This document shows positions 1 to 6,886 of a DNA stretch of 13,625 nucleotides, one piece after another. The stretch's first letter is position 1. Every line of letters begins with the position of its first letter. Source of the stretch: Propionibacteriaceae bacterium (lineage in GTDB: Bacteria > Actinomycetota > Actinomycetes > Propionibacteriales > Propionibacteriaceae); contig JAISGZ010000252.1 in NCBI GenBank assembly GCA_031262845.1, forward strand, positions 1-13,625. Reading direction: 5' to 3'. Under the pieces are notes generated by a model. It did no database searches and was not told the origin of the DNA. It saw nothing but the letters and a program-made list of their open reading frames with translations. The position numbers and the translations under genes are program-made.

Positions 1-357
1 GCGGCCAGCGCGGTGGCGATGCGGGAGAGCCGGGATGAGGCCGGGGTCGGGTTGGACGGGCTGCGCCAACGGGTTGAGCAGTATCACGGCCAGTTCGAGG
101 CCGGACCGACCGCCGAGGGTGGGTGGCAGGTCCACGCCACCTTGCGGGTCGAGACCGTCACGTCGCCGCTGGCCTGGCCGTTTGCCCAGTTGCCGACCAA
201 TGAACTGATTGATGGCCCCACCCGCCGCCACAGTCATCAGAGCCGCTGGCGCCGGCCGGCCGCGACGCCGTCGGCAGCGGCCAGGCCGGGGGCGAGCCAG
301 TTGGCGACCGTGGGGACGTTTCGTTCGCCTCAGCCGCCGGATCAGGTTGGCTCATGA
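1..357 (+). CDS. Sensor histidine kinase, C-terminal fragment (5' end outside window)
   Basis: This is the last 118 codons of a two-component sensor kinase; the reading frame is open at base 1. Visible residues 15-25 (GVGLDGLRQRV) form the glycine-rich G2 box of a HATPase_c domain, followed by QYHGQFEAGPTAEGGWQVHA, the usual closing strands of NarX/DesK-type (HisKA_3) kinases. The kinase would bind ATP, autophosphorylate and pass the phosphate to the regulator that follows. The stop codon TGA (355-357) overlaps the ATG of the response regulator (354-356) as ATGA, so the pair is probably translationally coupled. Odd point: the ATPase fold should end near visible residue 50, yet the frame continues for about 68 more residues rich in Pro, Arg, Ser and Ala with no recognisable domain. 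The family assignment is firm; the sensor input and the meaning of the tail are unknown. Confidence 0.85.
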   Translation, partial: AASAVAMRESRDEAGVGLDGLRQRVEQYHGQFEAGPTAEGGWQVHATLRVETVTSPLAWPFAQLPTNELIDGPTRRHSHQSRWRRPAATPSAAARPGASQLATVGTFRSPQPPDQVGS

Positions 358-1052
358 GCCCACCGATTACGGTCTTGCTGGTCGACGACCAATCCTTGAT
401 GCGGATGGGTTTCGCCATGGTGCTGAAACCTGAGCCGGGGATCACGGTGGTCGGTGAGGCGGCCGATGGCGAGCAGGCTTTGGCCCAGATCGCGGCTTTA
501 CGGCCGACCATCGCACTGATGGACGTGCGTATGCCAGGGCTCGACGGCATCACGGCGACCCGCTTGGCGACCGAACAATCGCCACACACCCGAATCATCA
601 TCATGACGAGCTTTGACTTGGACGAATACGCTTTCGCGGCGCTGAAAGCCGGGGCCAGTGGGTTTTTACTGAAGGACGTTGGCTCGGAAGACCTGGTGGC
701 TGCGATCCGGGCCGTCGCCGAAGGTGACGCCGTCATTTCGCCGCGCGTCACCCGGCGCCTGCTCGATTTATTCGCCGGCCGGCTACCGGCCGATCAAGCT
801 GCGGTCGAGCGGCCGGATGAGTCGTTCAATAGCTTGACACCACGCGAACGTGACGTCGCTCTGGCGGTCGCCGAAGGGCTGAGTAACGCCGAAATCGCCG
901 GGCGGCTCGACATCACGGACGCGACCGTGAAAACCCACGTCGGCAACATCCTGACCAAATTGGATGTCCGCGACCGAGTCCACGTCATCGTCTGGGCCTA
1001 CGACCACGGCCTAGTCAAACCCAGTCTTGGGGCCCAACCGCCCGACTCCTGA
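354..1052 (+). CDS. Two-component response regulator, NarL/LuxR family
   Basis: A 232-residue DNA-binding response regulator of standard family length. The N-terminal receiver domain (about 6-122) has the acidic pair D11/D12, the phosphoacceptor D57 (in ALMDVRMPG), T85 and the conserved K107 (in GFLLKD). The C-terminal LuxR/GerE helix-turn-helix lies at about 158-222, with the classic LTPRERDVALAVAEGLSNAE start and a TVKTHV recognition-helix region. Phosphorylation by the overlapping upstream kinase should promote dimerisation and DNA binding. The start at 354 is supported by the ATGA overlap with the kinase and by the receiver domain starting immediately after it. The target genes cannot be told from the sequence; the neighbouring exported proteins or the ABC operon are possible but there is no direct evidence. 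Confidence 0.95.
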   Translation: MSPPITVLLVDDQSLMRMGFAMVLKPEPGITVVGEAADGEQALAQIAALRPTIALMDVRMPGLDGITATRLATEQSPHTRIIIMTSFDLDEYAFAALKAGASGFLLKDVGSEDLVAAIRAVAEGDAVISPRVTRRLLDLFAGRLPADQAAVERPDESFNSLTPRERDVALAVAEGLSNAEIAGRLDITDATVKTHVGNILTKLDVRDRVHVIVWAYDHGLVKPSLGAQPPDS

Positions 1053-1057
1053 AAACC

Positions 1058-1117
1058 CCCGATCCGTGACCGGCCATTTGTCACTTGCATCTCCTCCGTC
1101 GCCGGTCACGGGTCGGG
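1058..1117. repeat. Long inverted repeat just after the response regulator
   Basis: The arms 1058-1074 (CCCGATCCGTGACCGGC) and 1101-1117 (GCCGGTCACGGGTCGGG) pair over 17 bp with a single G-U-type mismatch and a 26-base loop. It starts six bases after the regulator's stop codon, so the transcript would fold strongly here. No T-run follows on the + strand, so it is not a classic intrinsic terminator; it could be an RNA-stabilising 3' hairpin, a Rho-assisted end or a dispersed palindromic repeat. Confidence 0.6.
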
Positions 1118-1170
1118 CTATCTGCCAGGCTTGAGCGAAGAGTCGTTCATGTCGATGTGGAGAGCGGCAG

Positions 1171-1202
1171 AAAAAAACTGGGCGGGAATAGCCCGCCCAG
1201 TT
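1171..1202 (-). terminator. Intrinsic terminator of the small secreted protein gene
   Basis: Perfect 11-bp stem: AACTGGGCGGG at 1176-1186 and CCCGCCCAGTT at 1192-1202, with a five-base loop. Read on the minus strand the stem is followed by a run of T (the A-run at 1171-1177 on the + strand), giving a textbook Rho-independent terminator 26 bases beyond the stop of the gene at 1229-1687. In the + direction the stem is followed only by GTGATTTT, so it may also act weakly as the end of the regulator transcript. Confidence 0.85.
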
Positions 1203-1228
1203 GTGATTTTCGTTTGAAGAAAACTGCC

Positions 1229-1687
1229 TCAGCCCACTTCGGTAGGGACCAGTCCTGGATCCAGGCGGCACTCCAAGGTACAAATTGCCCACGGGAGCCG
1301 GCACTCGGGAGGTATGTAGCAGTTAGGTCCAGACGGACTAACTGATGGCGTTGGTTCTATAGATGGCCACGGATTGAACAGGGAGTCCAAGATATTCCGG
1401 ATCACCTGAAAGACGAAATCAAACAGGGAACTGATGAAGGAACCCAAATCGAAGGGTTTGGGCAGTGGTATCACGGGTGCGGTTGAGGTCTCGGCTTCAG
1501 GCGCTTCTGGCTCGGGTAGCGGTGAAGGCTCCGGGCTAGCAACCGAAGCATCTGGTGCAACGTCGGTCTGAAGGACGACTGCCTGGTCGTCAGTGTCAGC
1601 TTGAGCCACGGTGGCGCTGACTGGTCCCAGTCCCAGCGCCAATAGCGGGACCAGGCCAAGCAGTGAGTATCTGATTTTTCGACTCAT
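1229..1687 (-). CDS. Small secreted proline-rich protein with hydrophobic helix and four-cysteine tail
   Basis: A 152-residue protein I do not recognise. Residues 1-30 form a clear Sec signal peptide: basic N-region (MSRKIR), hydrophobic core about 8-20, and an AxA-type cleavage site at VAQA before D31. The mature part of about 122 residues has an acidic, proline-rich linker (about 40-78), then a hydrophobic/amphipathic stretch (about 81-105, FDLGSFISSLFDFVFQVIRN onward), a second Pro/Ser segment, and a C-terminal cluster with cysteines at 123, 129, 136 and 140 that could make two disulfides. No LPXTG or lipobox is present. The ATG is set by GAGGAG (1699-1694 on the minus strand), six bases upstream. 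It has its own terminator and is divergent from the giant beta-helix gene. Export is well supported; function is unknown. A membrane-active peptide, surface cofactor or small adhesin are guesses only. Confidence 0.8.
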   Translation of the reverse strand: MSRKIRYSLLGLVPLLALGLGPVSATVAQADTDDQAVVLQTDVAPDASVASPEPSPLPEPEAPEAETSTAPVIPLPKPFDLGSFISSLFDFVFQVIRNILDSLFNPWPSIEPTPSVSPSGPNCYIPPECRLPWAICTLECRLDPGLVPTEVG

Positions 1688-2092
1688 GGAGAACTCCTCG
1701 AGGAACGGGCAATGTCATCGCAACAAGTCTGTCACTGGTTCAACGATTAGTCACGGGCTCTTCCTCTCCGTGGGAAAGAACTTGTGCTCACGGCTGTCCC
1801 CATATGCGATGGCGCCGGTTCATGGTTGGCCGTTGAGTGTCGATGGCGGTCACACTAGGTCGCTGTCTGACGGCGCGGCGAGGCTCTGATTAATGGGCTT
1901 TAGATGGGTAAAAGTCGGCGTCAAATCTTGATCGGTTCTGGTACTCAAACAGGTACGGAATCGGCTGATCACCGCGGCGGTTGAGGTCCAAGAAGGTTCC
2001 CGAACACCAGCTCTTAGGTCTTAGGAATAAATCGCTGGGTTCACTGGTTTCGATGGTCAAAGAAACGTCAATCGATGAAGAGGAAAGGATCG
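1688..2092. promoter_or_regulatory. Divergent intergenic region between two exported-protein genes
   Basis: These 405 bases separate the start codons of the small secreted protein (minus) and the beta-helix protein (plus), so promoters for both must lie here unless one is internal. It is more AT-rich than the flanking housekeeping genes. I see no confident -35/-10 pair. A short direct repeat CTTAGG-T-CTTAGG occurs near 2012-2024. No convincing coding potential was found; an open frame at 1611-1889 overlaps the minus-strand signal peptide and has no domain features. Confidence 0.5.
2080..2088 (+). promoter_or_regulatory. Ribosome binding site that fixes the beta-helix start
   Basis: GAGGAAAGG lies four to nine bases before the ATG at 2093. 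The alternative in-frame ATG at 2075 has no purine-rich element at the proper distance and would place this site inside the coding sequence. The later ATG is therefore preferred, removing six residues (MKRKGS) from the longest frame. Confidence 0.7.
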
Positions 2093-5000
2093 ATGACTAG
2101 AGCGCGGGCCGCTGCGCGAGCTTTTTTTGGAATTGTGCTGGGTGTAGTTGGTGTACTGGTGGGTTTGGTGGCCTTGCTATCGAACCAAGTAACTGCTCAA
2201 GCCGCCGCTGCGACGCCGACCTCACCGGCTTCTCCAGCCCCTCCGGCAACGCCGACCCCACCGACTCCAGGGTCGACGCCAAGCTACGTGCTTCCCAACT
2301 ATGCCAACTACACCACGGTGTTCGAGGTCAATTCGCTGACTTGGTACGACACCGCGGCAACCTGTGTCAACCGGAAAGACGATACGACCACTTCTGACAA
2401 TTGCACTTTGCGCCAAGCGATGGTTCAGGCCAATGCGATTGCCGGCACGGAGCCGGTGTTAATCACGCTCAGTGCGGCCTTGGTGGTGCCGGCCGACCAG
2501 CCCTGGATCATGATTGACGCGGCTAACGCCGAGCAATACATGTGTGCCACCAACGACGCCTCCTGTGGCAGCAGCATCACCAACGACACCTACTCCTGGT
2601 TCAATATCACGCGGCCGTTTGTGACCGTTGATTTGCAGCGCAAACTCGGTATCAATGGGGCTGGTCAGCGCGATGGTTCGGCCGTGGTCTTACAAATCAG
2701 CGCCAGCCAAGTGACCGTGCGGGGGTTTAATGGTCTCTTCGGTCCGGAGTCCGCGATCTCTGTTTTGACCGGGTCGGATGACGTCACGCTCGACCAGTTG
2801 GGGATCGATCAGGCGGCAACTAACCCATATAACTCGGTGGTACCTAACTTCTGGTGGCTTGAACGCGGTGTGGTGATTAACGGCACGGTGAATAATCTAA
2901 CCATCAGCAATTCACAATTTGGTCATCATTACGTGGCTGAAGACAACGCCAATATCCTTTTTCCCAACGGCGCGACGGTCAGCGGTTTGACTATCGACAA
3001 TGTCGTTTTCAACAATACGCTGACCAGTGCGACGTGTTCTTCGGCTAACGGCACCGGCTGTTCATCACCGAGTATCGAGGCCATCGATGCCGCGACGGTG
3101 ACGAACGTTGACATCAGTTATGCCCAATTCACTGGTAATTCGACCAACCGTTACCCGGTGCTTATGCCGGGTGGGGCTGATGTGGTGTTGAATAACTGGA
3201 CCTGGACCGATGTCACTTTCAGTAATATTACGTCGTACATCCTGTTCAATTTTGCGCCGGGAACGCCGAGTAAAAGCGAAGCGCCAACGCTGTTGAATTG
3301 GACCTGGGAGCGAGTCGCTGTCGTGGACTTTCAGGCGGCCAGCTCGCCGGGCTGGGGAACAACCTATCTCGATTATGAGTACTTCTTTTGCGCGCCGTAC
3401 GCCACAGCGACTGGTTGGAAGGTCACTGATTTCTCCTGGACAAACTCGCGGGCGGACTTCGTCTTCTCTTTCAACGGCACTTCAGGAACTCTTTCGGCAA
3501 CCATTGACAACTGGGACTGGACTCGGGTTAACGTCACCGGTTTGCTGTCAACGACCACCACTTTCTTCCACGCTCCGTACACGTCGGCCAAGGCTTGGCA
3601 TTGGGAAGATGTCACTCTCACCGGCTCACCCAGTTCGTATTTCTTTAATTTCACTGGGGCAGCGACCGCTCCAGCGGCCCTCACCGGTTGGACCTGGAAC
3701 AAGGTCAGTGTTTCGGGGTTGACAGTATCGACGCCCGCTTTCTTTTATGCGCCGTTCGCGAGCGCTGCCAGCTGGGAGTGGGCGGACTTGACATTAAGTG
3801 GTACTCCGTCCTCCTGTTTCTTCAATTTTGATGGGTCAGCCGCCTCTCGATCGGTTCTCAGCGATTGGATTTGGACCCGGGTTAGTGTTTCGGGATTGAC
3901 AGTATCGACGTCGACGTTCTTTTTTGGCCAATACGCGGTGGCGGATGATTGGTCACTCACAGATGTGACGATGACAGGAACAGTCGCTCTCCACTTCTTC
4001 AACTTCGCCGGCGGTTCGGGGAACCCATCAATTCTCACCAACTGGGTTTGGGTGAGAGTTGATATTAATTTAACGGCAACGGATACAGACGCCTTCTTTC
4101 GCGCAGCGTATACGTCTGCAGCCGGTTGGCAGCTGACTGATGTGACAATAACCGGTTCCGTCTCCAGATTTACCTTCAATTTCGAAGGTGGGACGACATC
4201 GACTAATTCGCCAGTGTTGGACGGATGGACTTGGAAACGGGTTGACGTCAGTGGCCTGACCTCATCGGCAATCTCGTTCTTTAATGGGCCCTATGCATCA
4301 GCCACGAATTGGAGTTTGACTGACGTGACCTTTGACGGCACGGTGAGTTCGTATTTCTTCAATTTCAGCGGCAGCACATCTTATCAGGCGGTTTTGGATG
4401 GCTGGGAGTGGATTCGTGTTGATGTCAGCGGCCTGACTTCAACGACAACTAATTTCTTCTACGCGACCTACGACAAGGCTAATAATTGGAGTATGACCGA
4501 TGTGACCTTTGACGGCACGGTGGGGTCGTATTTCTTTAACTTTGATGGGTATTCGGCGACGATCAGAGCGCAACTCACCAACTGGATTTGGGATAACGTG
4601 ACCGTCAAGAATATGACCACGACAACTGATCATTTCCTCTATGCCGATTACAGTAATTTGACCGACTGGACTATCAAAAATTCTCATTTCACTAGCAACG
4701 CATTAGTCGGTACGGCGTCAATAAACAGTTCCGTCTTCTATGTCCCCTACGCGACCTTGGTTGATTGGTCGTGGACGAATACCGAGTTTGCGTCGCTCTC
4801 GGGAACCTGTGCCATCTACGCGAACAACTCAACCCAACAGAATGGTCTGCTGGATCAGTTGACCGTGACCGGGATGAACCTCACTAACGCCTTTTTCTGT
4901 GCCGCTTCGTCAACGGTTAATCCATCGACTGAGAATCCGTCCAATGGGCTGACGGTGCAGAACTCGACTTTTGGCATCACGGGCCAAGGCAACACAGTTT

Positions 5001-6655
5001 CGTACGGCCTGTTCCGTCTATCAGGTGCCACTGGGAAGGCTCTGACGTTCGACAATAATAGTTTTACGAATAACACTTCGGGAACGGCATCGTATGGTGC
5101 CATTGGCTCATTTTACAATGCGACTTTAACTGATGTCACGGTGGCTGATACGGTCAATCCCAGTCTGACGGTCACCTATCCAAGTTTGACCGTCAAGAAT
5201 AATACCATGTCGAATAATACGACTTCAGGCAATTATTCCGGGCTGTGGGCTATGCAAGGTGCTAAGCTAGGTCAACTAAATGTTTCAGGCGACACCATGT
5301 CAAATAATACGGTTTCAGGGAACTATTCCGGTCTTTGGGCGTTTTATGGGGCAAATCTCGGTAATCTGACAATCACTAATAGCAATCTGTCAGAGAATAA
5401 TGCGACCGGTACTTCTTCGGCTATCTGGAACCTGTCTGCTCTGGGAGCCAGTAGTGGAATTACGATGACCGATAACGTTTCGACAGCTGATTCCTTTATT
5501 CAGGGTTGGGTTAACTTGTACAACAACGGTAGCAAGTTGAATGCAGTGACCATCAGCAACAACCAGGTGACGAATCAACAGTTTAAGTCGACCGGTGGGG
5601 CGACGATTTACATCGCCAGCAATATTACGTTCAACGGTCAGGTGGCCATCGTCGGCAATACCTTCACAGCCCAACCCAGTAGCTACTTCTTCAATTTCGG
5701 TATCTATTGGGATGGTGCCCAGTCGAGTAGTACCTCGGTCGTTGGGTCGAAACTGAGCGTGACTAACAACTATTTCGACGGTTTCAGTGATAGCAGTATT
5801 TACCTGTCGGACGGTGGTTCGGTGGAAGTCCGGCGCAATACGTTCGGGCCGAATACCACCACCAACGTATCTTCACCAGGCACCGGGGAAGAGTCTTTCT
5901 TGAATAATACGGTGGCGTACATGGTGGCCAACGATGACACGAACCGTGAAATCGCCACTTGGTATCCCAGCGTGACGACGATTGGCGCCAGCGACTCCGT
6001 GGTCGACACGGCCGGTTGCGTCGTTTATCTGACCCTCGTTGAACCGACCAGTGGGACGTTGCCAGTCGGCTCACTAACGATCGATTTGTGCAAGACGGCT
6101 GACCACACGGCCGAGATTTACCTCGGTTCAGTCACCACGACCCCGACCGCTGCCGCTGATTCAGTCATCGCGATGCTCGACGCCGAGGACGTATCCGGTA
6201 GCCGGGTCCGGGTTCAAACCACGGGCACAAACACTGGTGGCCCCGAATCGTCGCAGTACTCACGGTGGGTCCAGATCGGTGATATCACTTGTCAGCCGGC
6301 CTGGGATATCACCAAATCAGCCTATGCCGATGACAGCCTGACGACGGAGCTCGCGGCTGACTCGGTGGTTGAAAGCGGTAACGAGGTCTACTGGCTCTAC
6401 CAAGTGACGAACCAGCGTCTGACCGGTCAGGGTTATCAGATCGGCGTCACCGATGACCAAAAGACGACCGAGGACGGCGAAGTCTGCACGGTGGAATTGC
6501 CAACGCCTCGTCTCAGCACGGTTGTGTGTTCGACCGAACCGGGCCAGGCCAGTGATGTCTGCACGGTCACCACGGCCGATATCGCGGCGATGACCGGCAG
6601 CGTGACCGATTCCGGCGACGACTGCCAGTGGCATCAAACGCTGACTTTGCCGTAG
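2093..6655 (+). CDS. Giant secreted CSLREA-type parallel beta-helix protein with 59-residue aromatic repeats
   Basis: About 1,520 residues. Residues 1-37 are a signal peptide (MTRARAAARA, long hydrophobic core, cleavage near TAQA), followed by an Ala/Pro/Thr linker (38-65). Residues about 74-115 match the CSLREA N-terminal module, with CTLRQAMVQANA in place of CSLREA...AN. The bulk to about residue 1270 is right-handed parallel beta-helix: first irregular coils, then seven 59-61-residue units (about 474-891), then Asn/Thr/Ser-rich coils with many N-N-T steps, including two near-identical 30-residue coils. The last 250 residues look like Ig/DUF11-type beta-sandwich modules (WDITKSAYADDS; VYWLYQVTN). 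There is no LPXTG, no C-terminal membrane helix and no positive tail, so how it stays on the cell, if it does, is unclear. No catalytic residues of a pectate lyase or other polysaccharide lyase could be identified. Likely an adhesin or surface-structure protein; a glycan-active enzyme is less likely. Base composition is visibly lower in GC than the flanking genes. An ATG at 2075 is the alternative start. Confidence 0.85.
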   Translation: MTRARAAARAFFGIVLGVVGVLVGLVALLSNQVTAQAAAATPTSPASPAPPATPTPPTPGSTPSYVLPNYANYTTVFEVNSLTWYDTAATCVNRKDDTTTSDNCTLRQAMVQANAIAGTEPVLITLSAALVVPADQPWIMIDAANAEQYMCATNDASCGSSITNDTYSWFNITRPFVTVDLQRKLGINGAGQRDGSAVVLQISASQVTVRGFNGLFGPESAISVLTGSDDVTLDQLGIDQAATNPYNSVVPNFWWLERGVVINGTVNNLTISNSQFGHHYVAEDNANILFPNGATVSGLTIDNVVFNNTLTSATCSSANGTGCSSPSIEAIDAATVTNVDISYAQFTGNSTNRYPVLMPGGADVVLNNWTWTDVTFSNITSYILFNFAPGTPSKSEAPTLLNWTWERVAVVDFQAASSPGWGTTYLDYEYFFCAPYATATGWKVTDFSWTNSRADFVFSFNGTSGTLSATIDNWDWTRVNVTGLLSTTTTFFHAPYTSAKAWHWEDVTLTGSPSSYFFNFTGAATAPAALTGWTWNKVSVSGLTVSTPAFFYAPFASAASWEWADLTLSGTPSSCFFNFDGSAASRSVLSDWIWTRVSVSGLTVSTSTFFFGQYAVADDWSLTDVTMTGTVALHFFNFAGGSGNPSILTNWVWVRVDINLTATDTDAFFRAAYTSAAGWQLTDVTITGSVSRFTFNFEGGTTSTNSPVLDGWTWKRVDVSGLTSSAISFFNGPYASATNWSLTDVTFDGTVSSYFFNFSGSTSYQAVLDGWEWIRVDVSGLTSTTTNFFYATYDKANNWSMTDVTFDGTVGSYFFNFDGYSATIRAQLTNWIWDNVTVKNMTTTTDHFLYADYSNLTDWTIKNSHFTSNALVGTASINSSVFYVPYATLVDWSWTNTEFASLSGTCAIYANNSTQQNGLLDQLTVTGMNLTNAFFCAASSTVNPSTENPSNGLTVQNSTFGITGQGNTVSYGLFRLSGATGKALTFDNNSFTNNTSGTASYGAIGSFYNATLTDVTVADTVNPSLTVTYPSLTVKNNTMSNNTTSGNYSGLWAMQGAKLGQLNVSGDTMSNNTVSGNYSGLWAFYGANLGNLTITNSNLSENNATGTSSAIWNLSALGASSGITMTDNVSTADSFIQGWVNLYNNGSKLNAVTISNNQVTNQQFKSTGGATIYIASNITFNGQVAIVGNTFTAQPSSYFFNFGIYWDGAQSSSTSVVGSKLSVTNNYFDGFSDSSIYLSDGGSVEVRRNTFGPNTTTNVSSPGTGEESFLNNTVAYMVANDDTNREIATWYPSVTTIGASDSVVDTAGCVVYLTLVEPTSGTLPVGSLTIDLCKTADHTAEIYLGSVTTTPTAAADSVIAMLDAEDVSGSRVRVQTTGTNTGGPESSQYSRWVQIGDITCQPAWDITKSAYADDSLTTELAADSVVESGNEVYWLYQVTNQRLTGQGYQIGVTDDQKTTEDGEVCTVELPTPRLSTVVCSTEPGQASDVCTVTTADIAAMTGSVTDSGDDCQWHQTLTLP
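3512..4765 (+). repeat. Seven in-frame 59-61-residue tandem repeats in the beta-helix protein
   Basis: The units begin with the codon for the first Trp of a W-x-W motif at 3512, 3689, 3866, 4043, 4226, 4403 and 4583; spacings are 177, 177, 177, 183, 177 and 180 bases, and the seventh, more diverged unit ends where the next W-x-W starts at 4766. The consensus has two coils: W-x-W-x-R-V-x-V-S-G-L-T then FF-Y-APYASA, followed by W-S-L-T-D-V-T-F-x-G-T-V-S-S-Y then FFNF. A degenerate earlier unit of 71 residues starts at 3299 and a single coil at 3197. The DNA itself has diverged far more than the protein pattern, so the repeats are old and held by selection. Confidence 0.9.
5204..5383 (+). repeat. 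Two 90-bp direct repeats encoding 30-residue beta-helix coils
   Basis: Units 5204-5293 and 5294-5383 encode TMSNNTTSGNYSGLWAMQGA and TMSNNTVSGNYSGLWAFYGA plus similar tails (LGQLNVSGD / LGNLTITNS). Their DNA identity is higher than among the 59-residue units, suggesting a more recent duplication inside the same gene. Confidence 0.8.
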
Positions 6656-6886
6656 CCGCTGGTCCCAGGGCGATGGAACGTCACACCTGAGGGCTGAAAG
6701 GTAACACGGTCTGCTGTTACAGGGTCACCTGATCGATGGAACTTCACGGCTAAGGGCTGAAAACCCGGAGAACTCGTTGGTGCCGGTCCCACGATGACGG
6801 TCGCCGGGGGTATCCAGGCCGGGGAGCCGGTAGTTTTGAGGTCCAGCGCAGTCGCGAACAACTGCCGACAGAAGGTGAGGCGAATC
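6656..6886. other. Intergenic gap before the nicotinamidase gene
   Basis: These 231 bases hold the 29-bp direct repeats and the small dyad listed separately, and otherwise no gene that I can support. A longer in-frame extension of the nicotinamidase from 6794 is open, but it lacks homology to PncA and a good ribosome binding site. Confidence 0.5.
6671..6762. repeat. Pair of 29-bp imperfect direct repeats flanking a small dyad
   Basis: Copies at 6671-6699 and 6734-6762 match at 25 of 29 positions; both start CGATGGAAC and end AGGGCTGAAA, with a 63-base period. Between them GTAACA (6701-6706) and TGTTAC (6715-6720) form a 6-bp inverted repeat with an eight-base loop. It follows the stop of the beta-helix gene by 15 bases. 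No T-run follows, so a terminator is not evident; a dispersed repeat or a duplicated regulator site are both possible. Confidence 0.65.

Noticed and set aside
1801..1840. Promoter guess based on CATATG and scattered TTG triplets in the divergent region
   Set aside because: No -35/-10 pair with acceptable spacing was found by eye; naming one would be guessing.
1611..1889. Plus-strand 92-residue frame in the divergent control region
   Set aside because: It overlaps the signal peptide of the minus-strand gene, lacks a ribosome site and has no recognisable features.
3512..4765. CRISPR array or mobile-element tandem repeat
   Set aside because: The period is 177-183 bases, strictly in frame and protein-coding, with poorly conserved DNA; this is a protein solenoid.
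6279..6288. Second copy of the operator core GTGATATCAC
   Set aside because: Only 10 of the 18 bases are shared and it lies inside beta-helix coding sequence, far from a promoter; likely chance.
6794..6886. N-terminal extension of the nicotinamidase from an upstream ATG at 6794
   Set aside because: The PncA family starts at the ATG at 6887, which has a strong ribosome site GAAGGTGAGG; the 31 extra residues match nothing in the family.
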